Assembly: GCF_002222055.1 (NCBI RefSeq)
Contig: NZ_MUGS01000051.1
Span: 111,149 to 175,148 of the forward strand
From: Flavobacterium araucananum
GTDB lineage: Bacteria > Bacteroidota > Bacteroidia > Flavobacteriales > Flavobacteriaceae
Direction of reading: 5' to 3'
Length of the DNA stretch: 64,000 bases
Below the pieces are notes generated by a model, which worked only from the letters and a program-made list of their open reading frames with translations, was not told the origin of the DNA and did no database searches. Shown here one piece after another: positions 8,472 through 16,369 of this stretch. Made by a program: the position numbers and the translations under genes. The stretch's first letter is position 1. Each line of letters starts with the position of its first letter.

Positions 8472-9035
8472 TTATCCCGGAAAATATTGGGGTTTTAATT
8501 TTCGATAAACTAAATAAATTAAAAATCCGAATAGTGCTCCAAAGAAATACCCTGTCAGGATATCACCCGGATAATGTAATCCTAAATAAATTCGGCTATA
8601 GGCGAAGATTAGTGGCCATAAAAACAGAAATCCCAAATACTTGAAATGACGTTTTAGAACCAGGAATAAAAAAGTCGCTACAGCCATTGTATTCGCCGCA
8701 TGTCCCGAGAAAAAACTATACGATTTTCGAACCTGAACGACACGAATAATCGAATTGATTTCTGGATTATTACAAGGGCGTAAACGCTGAAACGTATATT
8801 TGAATAAGTTAGTCGTCTGATCAGTAAAAGCAATTAGAATAGCAATAAACAGTAAGACATATAGTGTTTGTTTGCCTCCTATTTTTTTATAAATAAGATA
8901 AAACAACAGCAAAAAAAATGGAGTCCAATTGAGTTGATTGGTAATAATAAGCCAAAATTTATCGTAAGTTTCAGAGCCTAAACCATTAAGATATATCAAT
9001 AAATTGGTATCTAATTCTTGTATTCTTTCAAGCAT
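8472..9035 (-). CDS. PAP2-family membrane phosphatase
   Basis: This 187-residue integral membrane protein has five or six hydrophobic segments and the three acid-phosphatase motifs: KYTFQRLRP (residues 79-87), FFSGH (108-112) and SRIYLGLHYPGD (147-158). These give the catalytic histidines and phosphate-binding residues. Family members dephosphorylate phosphatidate, undecaprenyl diphosphate or similar lipid phosphates on the outer face of the membrane; the substrate here is open. Its ATG overlaps the stop of the tatA-like gene by one base (TAATG), indicating translational coupling. Confidence 0.9.
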   Translation of the reverse strand: MLERIQELDTNLLIYLNGLGSETYDKFWLIITNQLNWTPFFLLLFYLIYKKIGGKQTLYVLLFIAILIAFTDQTTNLFKYTFQRLRPCNNPEINSIIRVVQVRKSYSFFSGHAANTMAVATFLFLVLKRHFKYLGFLFLWPLIFAYSRIYLGLHYPGDILTGYFFGALFGFLIYLVYRKLKPQYFPG

Positions 9036-9397
9036 TATCCTTGGCGTTTTACAGGTCCTGAAGAAATCGAGTCAATATCTTCCTTTACTTTATTGATTTC
9101 TGTAGCAGTATCTCCCAATAAATTGCCTGATAAATTAGTCGTATCTCCAAGCAGGTTACTCTTGGCATCATTGATCTGAGCATTAATATTACCGGTAATA
9201 TCTGTTAAAGATTTTGCATCAAAACCATTAGCTTCTGCTCCTTTATGAATTTCGCTTTTAATATCGTTGGTTGCATTTTTTAATTGCGCCATTGCTTTAC
9301 CCATTGTGCGGGCAATTTCAGGCACTTTATCTGAACCAAAAAGCATAAGTACTATAAACAATATAAAAACTAGTTCTCCTCCTCCTATACCAAACAT
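9035..9397 (-). CDS. tatA: Sec-independent protein translocase TatA/E-like
   Basis: This 120-residue protein starts MFGIGGGELVFILFIVLMLFG, a single N-terminal membrane helix followed by the FGSDKVPEIARTMGKA hinge and amphipathic helix typical of TatA/TatE. The remaining tail is hydrophilic. TatA forms the pore of the twin-arginine pathway; a predicted Tat substrate, the alkaline phosphatase at 39002-40417, lies elsewhere in the window. TatC and TatB are not here. It is first in a two-gene unit with the PAP2 phosphatase. Confidence 0.88.
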   Translation of the reverse strand: MFGIGGGELVFILFIVLMLFGSDKVPEIARTMGKAMAQLKNATNDIKSEIHKGAEANGFDAKSLTDITGNINAQINDAKSNLLGDTTNLSGNLLGDTATEINKVKEDIDSISSGPVKRQG

Positions 9398-9466
9398 ATC
9401 TTTTATTTTAGTGTGTTACAAAGATATTAAAATTTGCATCCGTGAAGTTTAAAATTTACTTAAAAA

Positions 9467-9494
9467 AAAAAGACTCTTTTCAGAGTCTTTTTAA
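9467..9494 (-). terminator. Rho-independent terminator of the M1 peptidase gene
   Basis: Stem AAAAAGACTC/GAGTCTTTTT with a 6-nt loop, read on the minus strand just after the peptidase stop codon and followed by a long T-run. The same hairpin separates it from the tatA-like gene. Confidence 0.8.
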
Positions 9495-9502
9495 ATTTAT
9501 AA

Positions 9503-11740
9503 TTAATCAAATTTTGATTTTACTTCTACTTTTGGCCATGAATTGTTGGTTACATCAATATCAGCCGTCATTAGTTTTGGATCTATCTGAATACTTTTTA
9601 TAGCTTTTGATGTTGCATAAACTTTCTTGGCGGTATCATTATTTTTTCTCCAGATTTGAGCCGGATACTGGTAATTGTCTTTTGTACCGTCTTCATAAGT
9701 AATCTCAACAAGAATTGGCATGATCATTCCGCCTGGCTTGTTAAACTCTACTTCATAGAAATATTTAGGCGATTTTAATTCCGCTTTTTCCTCAGCGGTA
9801 AATGTTTGCGCTACATAATCAGCCAAAGGTTTTACATCTTCTACTTTTAATGCTTTTTTATTTGCTGCATTTACCTCAGCATTGTCTCCGGATACTAAAT
9901 AAACGAATGGTCCTTTTTCGAAACCAAAACGTCCTTTTCTCACTTTTACATCTTTAATATCTGCAGTTGGAGTTTCGGACACATAATATTGTTTTACGTC
10001 TTTGATACCAATATCTACAAAATCTGTTGAATAAAACCATCCTCTAAAAAACCAATCTAAATCTACCGCAGAAGCATCTTCCATGGTTCTAAAGAAATCT
10101 TCAGGAGTTGGGTGCTTAAACTTCCATCTGTTTGCGTAGGTTCTAAAAGCATAATCAAACAATTCTCTTCCCATTACTACTTCTCTCAAAATATTAAGAC
10201 CTGTAGCCGGTTTTCCGTAAGCATTGTTTCCAAATTGTACAATCGTTTCAGAGTTTGACATAATTGGCTCTAAAAACTTTTGATCTCCGCTCATATAAGG
10301 AACTATATTTTTTGCAGGACCACGTCTTGACGGAAAATTTGGATCTAACTCCTGTTCTGCCAAATATTCCAGAAAAGAGTTCAAACCTTCATCCATCCAG
10401 GTCCATTGACGTTCATCTGAGTTTACAATCATTGGAAAAAAAGTGTGCCCAACTTCGTGAATTACCACACCAATCATTCCATTTTTAACCTCTTTGCTTG
10501 TCACTCCATTTTCATCAGGACGACCAAAATTCCAACAAATCATTGGGTATTCCATACCTTGATCTTCAGCAGAAACTGATACGGCTTTTGGATAAGGGTA
10601 GTCGAATGTGTGAGACGAATAACTTTTTAAGGTATGCGCCACAGTCAGGGTCGAAGTTTCTCCCCAAAGCGGATTTGCTTCTTTTGGATAAACAGATTCA
10701 GCCATCACTACTCTGTTTCCAATTTTTACAGCCATTGCATCATAAATGAATTTTCTTGAAGATGCAATTCCAAAATCACGTACGTTTTTGGCACTAAATT
10801 TCCATGTTTTTTTCTTTTCAGAAAAACCTTTTTCAGTTGCCTCGGCCTCAGCTTGTGTAACAATTACAACGGGTTTATCAAATGATTTTTGCGCTTGTTC
10901 GTAACGTTTTACCTGTTCTGGTGTAAAAACTTCGCTTCTGTTTGTCAATTCTCCAGTAGCATCGATGACATGATCTGCAGGAACTGTAATATTTACGTCA
11001 AAGTTTCCAAAAGGCAACGCAAACTCTCCGCTTCCCCAGAACTGCATGTTCTGCCACCCTTCAACATCGTTGTAAACCGCCATTCTTGGATAAAACTGAG
11101 CTATTACATATAATTTATTCCCGTCTTTCTCGAACAATTCATATCCTGAACGTCCACCTTCTTTTCTGTAATTATTAATGTTGTACCACCATTTTATAGC
11201 CAGTGAGATTTTCTCTCCCGGCTTTAGCGGAGTAGCAAGATTAATACGCATCATGGTTTCGTTGATTGTATAGGACATTGGATTTCCTTTTGAATCCTTT
11301 ACCTGTTCTATATTAAAACCGCGCTCTAAATCTTTTTTCAAGTATTTACTCGAAAAACCTTCCAGAGGCAAAACCTGATTAATTTTTTCACTTTCGGCAA
11401 GAGAAGTCTGAGTTTTTGCTTTAGCCTGATTCTGATCCAACTGAATCCATAAATACTCTAAGGTATCCGGAGAATTATTGGAATAGCTAATAACTTCAGA
11501 ACCATTTAATTTTGAATTTTTATCGTCTAATTCAATATCAATTTTGTAATCTGCCTGTTGTTGGTAATACGCTGGTCCGGGAGCTCCGGATGCCGTACGA
11601 AACATATTTGGAGTTGCCAACAAATCATACATTTGGCTAAATTTGTTTGTATCGTATTTTCCTTGTTGTTTTGGTGTAGCTGTTTTCTCCTGAGCTAGTA
11701 ATATTGCAGGAAAAATCAACAATAATGAAAGTTTTTTCAT
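9503..11740 (-). CDS. M1 family metallopeptidase (secreted gluzincin)
   Basis: This 745-residue protein has a signal peptide (residues 1-17, ending LLAQ). The zinc site is HEVGH at 428-432, with the third ligand Glu451 exactly 18 residues later in TWMDEGLNSFLEY. The substrate-loop equivalent of GAMEN is QGMEYPM at 394-400. The N-terminal half is the beta-sheet M1 domain; the last 170 residues are beta-rich and could mediate peptide or surface binding. A periplasmic aminopeptidase or related role is inferred. No T9SS C-terminal signal is obvious. It is encoded downstream of the four-gene operon at 11807-14537 on the same strand, with a 66-bp gap. Confidence 0.93.
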   Translation of the reverse strand: MKKLSLLLIFPAILLAQEKTATPKQQGKYDTNKFSQMYDLLATPNMFRTASGAPGPAYYQQQADYKIDIELDDKNSKLNGSEVISYSNNSPDTLEYLWIQLDQNQAKAKTQTSLAESEKINQVLPLEGFSSKYLKKDLERGFNIEQVKDSKGNPMSYTINETMMRINLATPLKPGEKISLAIKWWYNINNYRKEGGRSGYELFEKDGNKLYVIAQFYPRMAVYNDVEGWQNMQFWGSGEFALPFGNFDVNITVPADHVIDATGELTNRSEVFTPEQVKRYEQAQKSFDKPVVIVTQAEAEATEKGFSEKKKTWKFSAKNVRDFGIASSRKFIYDAMAVKIGNRVVMAESVYPKEANPLWGETSTLTVAHTLKSYSSHTFDYPYPKAVSVSAEDQGMEYPMICWNFGRPDENGVTSKEVKNGMIGVVIHEVGHTFFPMIVNSDERQWTWMDEGLNSFLEYLAEQELDPNFPSRRGPAKNIVPYMSGDQKFLEPIMSNSETIVQFGNNAYGKPATGLNILREVVMGRELFDYAFRTYANRWKFKHPTPEDFFRTMEDASAVDLDWFFRGWFYSTDFVDIGIKDVKQYYVSETPTADIKDVKVRKGRFGFEKGPFVYLVSGDNAEVNAANKKALKVEDVKPLADYVAQTFTAEEKAELKSPKYFYEVEFNKPGGMIMPILVEITYEDGTKDNYQYPAQIWRKNNDTAKKVYATSKAIKSIQIDPKLMTADIDVTNNSWPKVEVKSKFD

Positions 11741-11806
11741 AAATTTTTAATGGTAATTTTGTCAGGGTGTGAAAATAGCAATTAAAATGATAATTTTAAC
11801 TATTCT

Positions 11807-12313
11807 TTAATACTTTAACAATTCTTTCCTTGATGATTCTGTAAAAAGAACACTCTTTTTAGTACCAAAGGCTGAAATATGTGTAATATTTTGCTGTTCA
11901 GCATTCCAATCGACTAAAATAGTATTTGAAATCTCTATTGTTTTGAATTTATCAATGTCTTTTATTCTGGAATAACATACTAAAACATCTCCTGCTTCTA
12001 CTTCTTTAGATAAAAAAGTAATAGGTTTTGACTGACCGTTTATTTTTACAGTAAAATTCTCAGAAAGATATTTCTTTAACAAATCAAGATCTCCCTGAGT
12101 TTCTTTGTCAGTACCTACGAATGTTTTTTGATGGTATTTTTTTTCCATTCCATTATTCAAATCATCTATAAAGATTCGGGAAGTAATTTGAATCATCTTT
12201 TTCTCGGCCGCATAATTGACCTGAAAAACTCCCATATAAAATTTATGGAATGAAAAAGCCGAAAGCGATAAAAACAATATCCCCAGCAAAGGATAAATTA
12301 GTCTATTTTTCAT
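11807..12313 (-). CDS. DUF6702-type secreted protein
   Basis: This 168-residue protein has a signal peptide (hydrophobic residues 5-22, then FHKFYMGVFQVNY). The mature part is mixed alpha/beta. HKFYMGVFQVNYAAEKKMIQ and RIFIDDL match what I know of DUF6702 proteins, which in Flavobacteria often sit beside M1 peptidase and carboxypeptidase-regulatory-like genes. No catalytic motif is seen. It overlaps the upstream gene by 4 bp (ATGA), so it is translationally coupled and last in a four-gene operon. Confidence 0.75.
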   Translation of the reverse strand: MKNRLIYPLLGILFLSLSAFSFHKFYMGVFQVNYAAEKKMIQITSRIFIDDLNNGMEKKYHQKTFVGTDKETQGDLDLLKKYLSENFTVKINGQSKPITFLSKEVEAGDVLVCYSRIKDIDKFKTIEISNTILVDWNAEQQNITHISAFGTKKSVLFTESSRKELLKY

Positions 12314-13065
12314 TTTCCGGAAACATTCACTTTTTTGAATTCCTTATTTTTATTGATCAGAAAATCTATCAATTCAAATTTTTGATCAGGATCAAGATGT
12401 CTTTTTGATTCTGGATCATTTGAGCAATACATCAAAAACAATTCTATTTCGTCCTCTTTTACACCTAATGTTTGTGTAAAAAAATCAGGTTTAAAATTTG
12501 CTCTTGAATATTCAATAAATGCCAGATCAGATATAACTTCTTCTTTTACATCATCATTTTTAGAAAGAAGTTTTTTGACATCTTTAAAAATTCTAACAAA
12601 ATCAGTTCCATATTTAATAGTCTGATCAGAGTACATTACTGTGTTTTTTGCCGTAGATTGTTTATCATCTTCAAATTGCATATCTGTAATTTTCTGTGAG
12701 CCCACACCAAGGGCCTTCACTTTAAGATCTTTATGAACTAAAACTTCTTTTAACTCATTACTTACTAAATTCAGAGATACAGAAAACAGTACATCTGCAC
12801 AATCTTTATCTGTTAAAACAATTTTTTTGGATTGAAAAGCTAATCCTGTAAATAACAAAGTATCTTTAGGTTTTGCCATGATATCAAACAGTCCGTTTGA
12901 ACCAATAAAAGTTCTAACATTTGCATTAACATTCATTACATAACCACTTTCGATCGCCAAAGTGTTATTAACCGCCTGACCATGTAATGGTTTCCTTGAA
13001 TTACTTTGCCCTACCACAATCTGGCAAAATAAGCACACAACGAGTATTCCTAGTTTATTTTTCAT
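12310..13065 (-). CDS. Secreted carboxypeptidase-regulatory-like protein (paralogue C)
   Basis: This 251-residue protein has a signal peptide ending IVVGQ. A beta-sandwich of carboxypeptidase D regulatory-like type follows (residues about 25-110): KPLHGQAVNNTLAIESGYVMN, FDIMAKPKDTLLFTGLAFQ, then KELKEVLV. The last 130 residues are helical with no recognised domain. Compared with its two upstream paralogues it lacks the SGRTAMLKKEV block. It overlaps the preceding gene by 11 bp. Such N-terminal domains are known from SusC/TonB receptors, but no barrel follows here. Function unknown. Confidence 0.72.
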   Translation of the reverse strand: MKNKLGILVVCLFCQIVVGQSNSRKPLHGQAVNNTLAIESGYVMNVNANVRTFIGSNGLFDIMAKPKDTLLFTGLAFQSKKIVLTDKDCADVLFSVSLNLVSNELKEVLVHKDLKVKALGVGSQKITDMQFEDDKQSTAKNTVMYSDQTIKYGTDFVRIFKDVKKLLSKNDDVKEEVISDLAFIEYSRANFKPDFFTQTLGVKEDEIELFLMYCSNDPESKRHLDPDQKFELIDFLINKNKEFKKVNVSGK

Positions 13066-13789
13066 TTTCGAGAATAATTAGATATTTTCTTGCTAAATCT
13101 GTTATTAAAAACATACTCATTGTTTTGTTTTTAGTATCCAAAGATACAGCAAATTCAGTATCATCTATGCAATATAATTGAAATCCTTTGATATCTGCGA
13201 CCGGAATCTTCAATCTTTCTGTATAATAATTCTCATCAAAAAGATATTCCATTTTTCTAAAAAGCATCTCCTTCTTCTCTACTTTCACTTCTTTTTTAAG
13301 CATTGCAGTTCGCCCTGAAATCTTATTAAGCAACTTATCTACAGAAGTCGAAGTTGCGGTATAAACTTTTCGCTCTGCCGGTGTATATTTTTTTTGACCG
13401 TATGGAATTATTCCTAAATTTTCGGCCGTAATGTTAGCGTTTTCATTTACAATTACTTCTTTCAATTCTACTTCTTTGGGAGTCATTTTTATGACAATCG
13501 AATTTGAATTTAAATCCTCAACTGTAATTCGGCGTTTTAGCGGATCTAAATTAACAGCAGAAAAAACCAACACATCACCTTCTTTTACCACAATAGAAAA
13601 CAGGCCACTTACATCAGAAACTGTCGTAACCTGTGTCGTATTGTTGATGATATTTACACCCTCAACATTAGTCGACTGTTCGAATATTTGTCCGGTAATT
13701 TCCTTAGGCCCTGTATTTTGACCAAAACCAATCTGAATAACGAATAAAAAAAGGATTATTTGTAATGTGTTATTTATTTTCACGTGCAA
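13055..13789 (-). CDS. Secreted carboxypeptidase-regulatory-like protein (paralogue B)
   Basis: This 244-residue protein has a signal peptide ending QIGFGQ. The beta-sandwich domain (GPKEITGQIFEQSTNVEGVN, DVSGLFSIVVKEGDVLVFSA) is followed by VELKEVIVNENANITAENLG, a conserved link (YTPAERKVYTAT), and an SGRTAMLKKEVKVEKKEMLF block shared almost word for word with paralogue A. It overlaps the gene upstream by 20 bp and the gene downstream by 11 bp. It is a tandem paralogue in a four-gene operon; function unknown. Confidence 0.75.
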   Translation of the reverse strand: MHVKINNTLQIILFLFVIQIGFGQNTGPKEITGQIFEQSTNVEGVNIINNTTQVTTVSDVSGLFSIVVKEGDVLVFSAVNLDPLKRRITVEDLNSNSIVIKMTPKEVELKEVIVNENANITAENLGIIPYGQKKYTPAERKVYTATSTSVDKLLNKISGRTAMLKKEVKVEKKEMLFRKMEYLFDENYYTERLKIPVADIKGFQLYCIDDTEFAVSLDTKNKTMSMFLITDLARKYLIILENEK

Positions 13790-14537
13790 TTATTTCTTTG
13801 TATTTTACAGCTAACTCTCCTAACAAAAACTCTGTAGAAGTTCTGTTTTTTGAGTTCAAAATTACTGTGAATTTATCATTTTCGACTGCATAATATTCAA
13901 ATCCTTTTACGTATTCTAAAGGAATTTTTAATCGATTAACAAAATGATCGAGAGAAAACATACGCTCTAAAAGTTTCATAAAAAACTCTTTTTTCTCTAC
14001 TGCCACTTCTTTTTTAAGCATTGCTGTGCGTCCGGAGAAAAAATTCAACAAAGGATCTGCAGAAATTGAACCTCCCGCCATCGATCCTGCATTTGCCGTA
14101 GCGTTTAATGCCGTAGCGGTATGCAGCTTTCTCTCGGCTTCAGTATATTTTATTTGGTCACCCGGAATAATCCCTAACGAAACTGCGTTGATCCCGCTAT
14201 AATTTCTAACAACGACTTCCTGCAATTGATGCATGACCATACTTAATTTTACTGTAAAGTTAAGATCAGAGAAATTTTCCGGCGTTAGCAAAACTCTGTT
14301 TTCTTTGAATTGTATCGACGAAAACACGAGCGTCTCACCGGGTTTTGCCGCAATCGAAAAACTACCATAAGCATCGGTCGTAGTCATTATTTCGGTTTGA
14401 GCATTGACCACATATACGCCATCTAAATCTGAAGTGTTCGAAATTATTCGACCGTTTACAACACCGCTTTCCAGATTTTGAGACCAAGTCGACTGGCTCA
14501 AAATAACAATCAAAATACATACAGCTTTATGAATCAA
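13770..14537 (-). CDS. Secreted carboxypeptidase-regulatory-like protein (paralogue A), TTG start
   Basis: This 255-residue protein has the same architecture as the next gene: signal peptide ending STWSQ, a beta-sandwich with GVVNGRIISNTSDLDGVYVVN, then YTEAERKLHTATAL and SGRTAMLKKEVAVEKKEFF. An in-frame TAA lies five codons before the proposed start, and the only usable initiator is TTG at 14537; no ATG lies between it and the signal peptide. It is first in the operon 14537-11807 and overlaps the next gene by 20 bp. Function unknown. Confidence 0.75.
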   Translation of the reverse strand: MIHKAVCILIVILSQSTWSQNLESGVVNGRIISNTSDLDGVYVVNAQTEIMTTTDAYGSFSIAAKPGETLVFSSIQFKENRVLLTPENFSDLNFTVKLSMVMHQLQEVVVRNYSGINAVSLGIIPGDQIKYTEAERKLHTATALNATANAGSMAGGSISADPLLNFFSGRTAMLKKEVAVEKKEFFMKLLERMFSLDHFVNRLKIPLEYVKGFEYYAVENDKFTVILNSKNRTSTEFLLGELAVKYKEIIARENK

Positions 14538-14700
14538 AATGACAAAAAATTAAATTTGTTCTTAAAAATGTAAAAATATCTTAATGTACTCCAAAATTAG
14601 TACTAACGAGTTGGTAAAAATATGTTAATTAAACCCGCTTTATCTGCAATAAAAAAGGACTTTTTAATATCTTTAACCTAAACAATTTGAGTTCAATTTT

Positions 14701-15408
14701 ATGAAAAGCATTATTATCGCGAGCACTTCTACTCTACACGAAGGAAGCTATTTAGAATATTTATTACCTACACTACAATCCCATTTTAAAAATTGCAAAA
14801 GCATTTTATTTATTCCGTTTGCACGCCCTGGCGGTATATCTCACGACGATTATACCCAAAAGGTTGCACACGCGTTTGCATCAATAAACATTAACGTAAA
14901 AGGAATTCATGAGTTTGAAAATGCAGAAAATGCGATAAAAAATGCCGAAGGAATATTTACCGGAGGAGGAAATACTTTTTTGCTGGTTACTCAATTATAT
15001 AAACACAACATCATGCAACTTCTTTCTGAGACTGTAAAAAACGGAACTCCGTATTTAGGAACCAGTGCCGGAAGCAATATTTGCGGTTTATCGATGCAAA
15101 CTACCAATGATATGCCAATCGTTTACCCACCAAGTTTTCAGACTTTAGGATTAATCTCTTTTAACTTAAACCCGCACTATCTCGATCCTGATACACAATC
15201 TAAACACATGGGTGAAACCAGAGAAACGAGAATAAAAGAATTTCATGCTTTTAATGCTATTCCGGTTTTAGGTTTAAGAGAAGGAAGCTGGCTTGAAGTA
15301 AAAGGAGAAAAAATAACCCTAAAAGGAAACCTAAAAGCTCGTTTATTCAAGCAAAACGAAAATCCTGTAGAATTAGAAACAGAAAGTGATTTGAGTAATT
15401 TAAATTAA
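14701..15408 (+). CDS. pepE: Dipeptidase E (alpha-aspartyl dipeptidase, S51)
   Basis: This 235-residue cytoplasmic serine peptidase hydrolyses Asp-Xaa dipeptides. The nucleophile elbow is GTSAGS (Ser122), the histidine lies in NLNPHYLD (His159) and the acid in LGLREGSW (Glu194), fitting the Ser-His-Glu triad of PepE. PFARPGGISHDDY and TGGGNTFLL are further family signatures. Length matches the family. It is divergent from the paralogue operon across 160 bp, and is followed by an imperfect hairpin. Confidence 0.93.
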   Translation: MKSIIIASTSTLHEGSYLEYLLPTLQSHFKNCKSILFIPFARPGGISHDDYTQKVAHAFASININVKGIHEFENAENAIKNAEGIFTGGGNTFLLVTQLYKHNIMQLLSETVKNGTPYLGTSAGSNICGLSMQTTNDMPIVYPPSFQTLGLISFNLNPHYLDPDTQSKHMGETRETRIKEFHAFNAIPVLGLREGSWLEVKGEKITLKGNLKARLFKQNENPVELETESDLSNLN

Positions 15409-15423
15409 AAAAGATATTTTGAT

Positions 15424-15479
15424 CATTAAGATATTAAACTTATTAAGAACTGAACTTAATTTTTCTTAATATCTTAATG
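15424..15479 (+). terminator. Hairpin after pepE
   Basis: The 14-bp arms CATTAAGATATTAA (15424-15437) and its complement (15466-15479) enclose a second weaker ATTAAG/CTTAAT pair. It is a likely transcription end for pepE, although no strong T-run follows. Confidence 0.5.
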
Positions 15480-15500
15480 GTAAAAAATATTTGCTCAAAA

Positions 15501-15531
15501 AAAATCCCCAAACAAATTGCTTGAGGATTTT
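15501..15531 (-). terminator. Terminator after tRNA-Gly copy 1
   Basis: Imperfect stem AATCC...GGATT with CAA/TTG extension, flanked by A and T runs, lying just downstream of the tRNA on the minus strand. Confidence 0.6.
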
Positions 15532-15535
15532 GAAG

Positions 15536-15608
<73 letters not shown>

Positions 15609-15620
15609 ATTAACAGGGTG

Positions 15621-15628
15621 CAAATATA
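15621..15628 (-). promoter_or_regulatory. -7 element of tRNA-Gly copy 1
   Basis: On the minus strand this reads TATATTTG, a perfect TAnnTTTG, 12 nt upstream of the mature tRNA 5' end. The same element at the same distance precedes copy 2. Confidence 0.65.
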
Positions 15629-15680
15629 AATAATTAAATGGTTTAAAAAAATAAAAATCAATAAATTATTTAACTTTGAT

Positions 15681-15713
15681 AAAAAAACCGAAACAATTAA
15701 GTTCCGGTTTTTT
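15681..15713 (-). terminator. Terminator after tRNA-Gly copy 2
   Basis: Stem AAAACCG...CGGTTTT with an imperfect inner extension and a T-run on the minus strand, immediately downstream of the second tRNA. Confidence 0.65.
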
Positions 15714-15715
15714 AG

Positions 15716-15788
<73 letters not shown>

Positions 15789-15800
15789 ATTACTGTGGTG

Positions 15801-15808
15801 CAAATATA
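15801..15808 (-). promoter_or_regulatory. -7 element of tRNA-Gly copy 2
   Basis: TATATTTG on the minus strand, 12 nt from the tRNA 5' end, with a TTG about 21 nt further upstream as a possible -33 element. Confidence 0.65.
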
Positions 15809-15923
15809 AAAAATAAGTTAAGTTCAAAACAAGCTTTTTCGCAAAAAAAATCAATTAAAATCAACAATAATTTATAACGCATTTAAAACTAAAAAGTTAT
15901 AAGGGCAATTATTTTTCGGAAAA

Positions 15924-16369
15924 ATGAATATTATTAAAGAAATCCCCTCAAAAGCGGCTTATATCGTCCGCCAACCCGTTCTTAGAAAAGGAAAACCTAT
16001 AGAAACCTGCCTCTTTGAAGCAGACGATTTAGAAACTACACCTCATTTTGGTTTGTTTGATAATGAAAATTTAACCGGAATTATTTCGCTATTCTCTAAA
16101 ATCAATCCTATATTTGTCGAGCAAAATCAAGCTCAGATTCGTGGGATGCAGTTTAAGAAAAGCATCAGAAGCAAGGATTTGGAGAAGCTTTAGTTAAACA
16201 TTGTAAAACCTACTGCAATGCAAACAAAGTCAATTTGATTTGGTTTAACGCCAAAACCGCTGCTGTTGGCTTTTATAAAAAAATGGATTACCAGCCCCTT
16301 GGTGCGCCATTTGATATTAAAGACACTGGCGAACACTATCTAATGTTTAAAAAATTACAGAATGAATAA
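15924..16369 (+). pseudogene. GNAT acetyltransferase, frameshifted
   Basis: The first frame (15924-16193) encodes 89 residues that begin like a GNAT protein and end QAQIRGMQFKKSIRSKD. From about 16155 the expected GNAT continuation appears in another frame: KHQKQGFGEALVKHC, the acetyl-CoA loop, then NLIWFNAKTAAVGFYKKMDY and YLMFKKLQNE, ending at 16369. The expected RGMAVLEKH junction needs one inserted base after ATG and also contains a TAA (GTT-TAA-GAA), so at least two lesions are present. The tail overlaps the next gene's start by 8 bp, suggesting former coupling. A sequencing error cannot fully be excluded but would have to be double. Confidence 0.8.
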
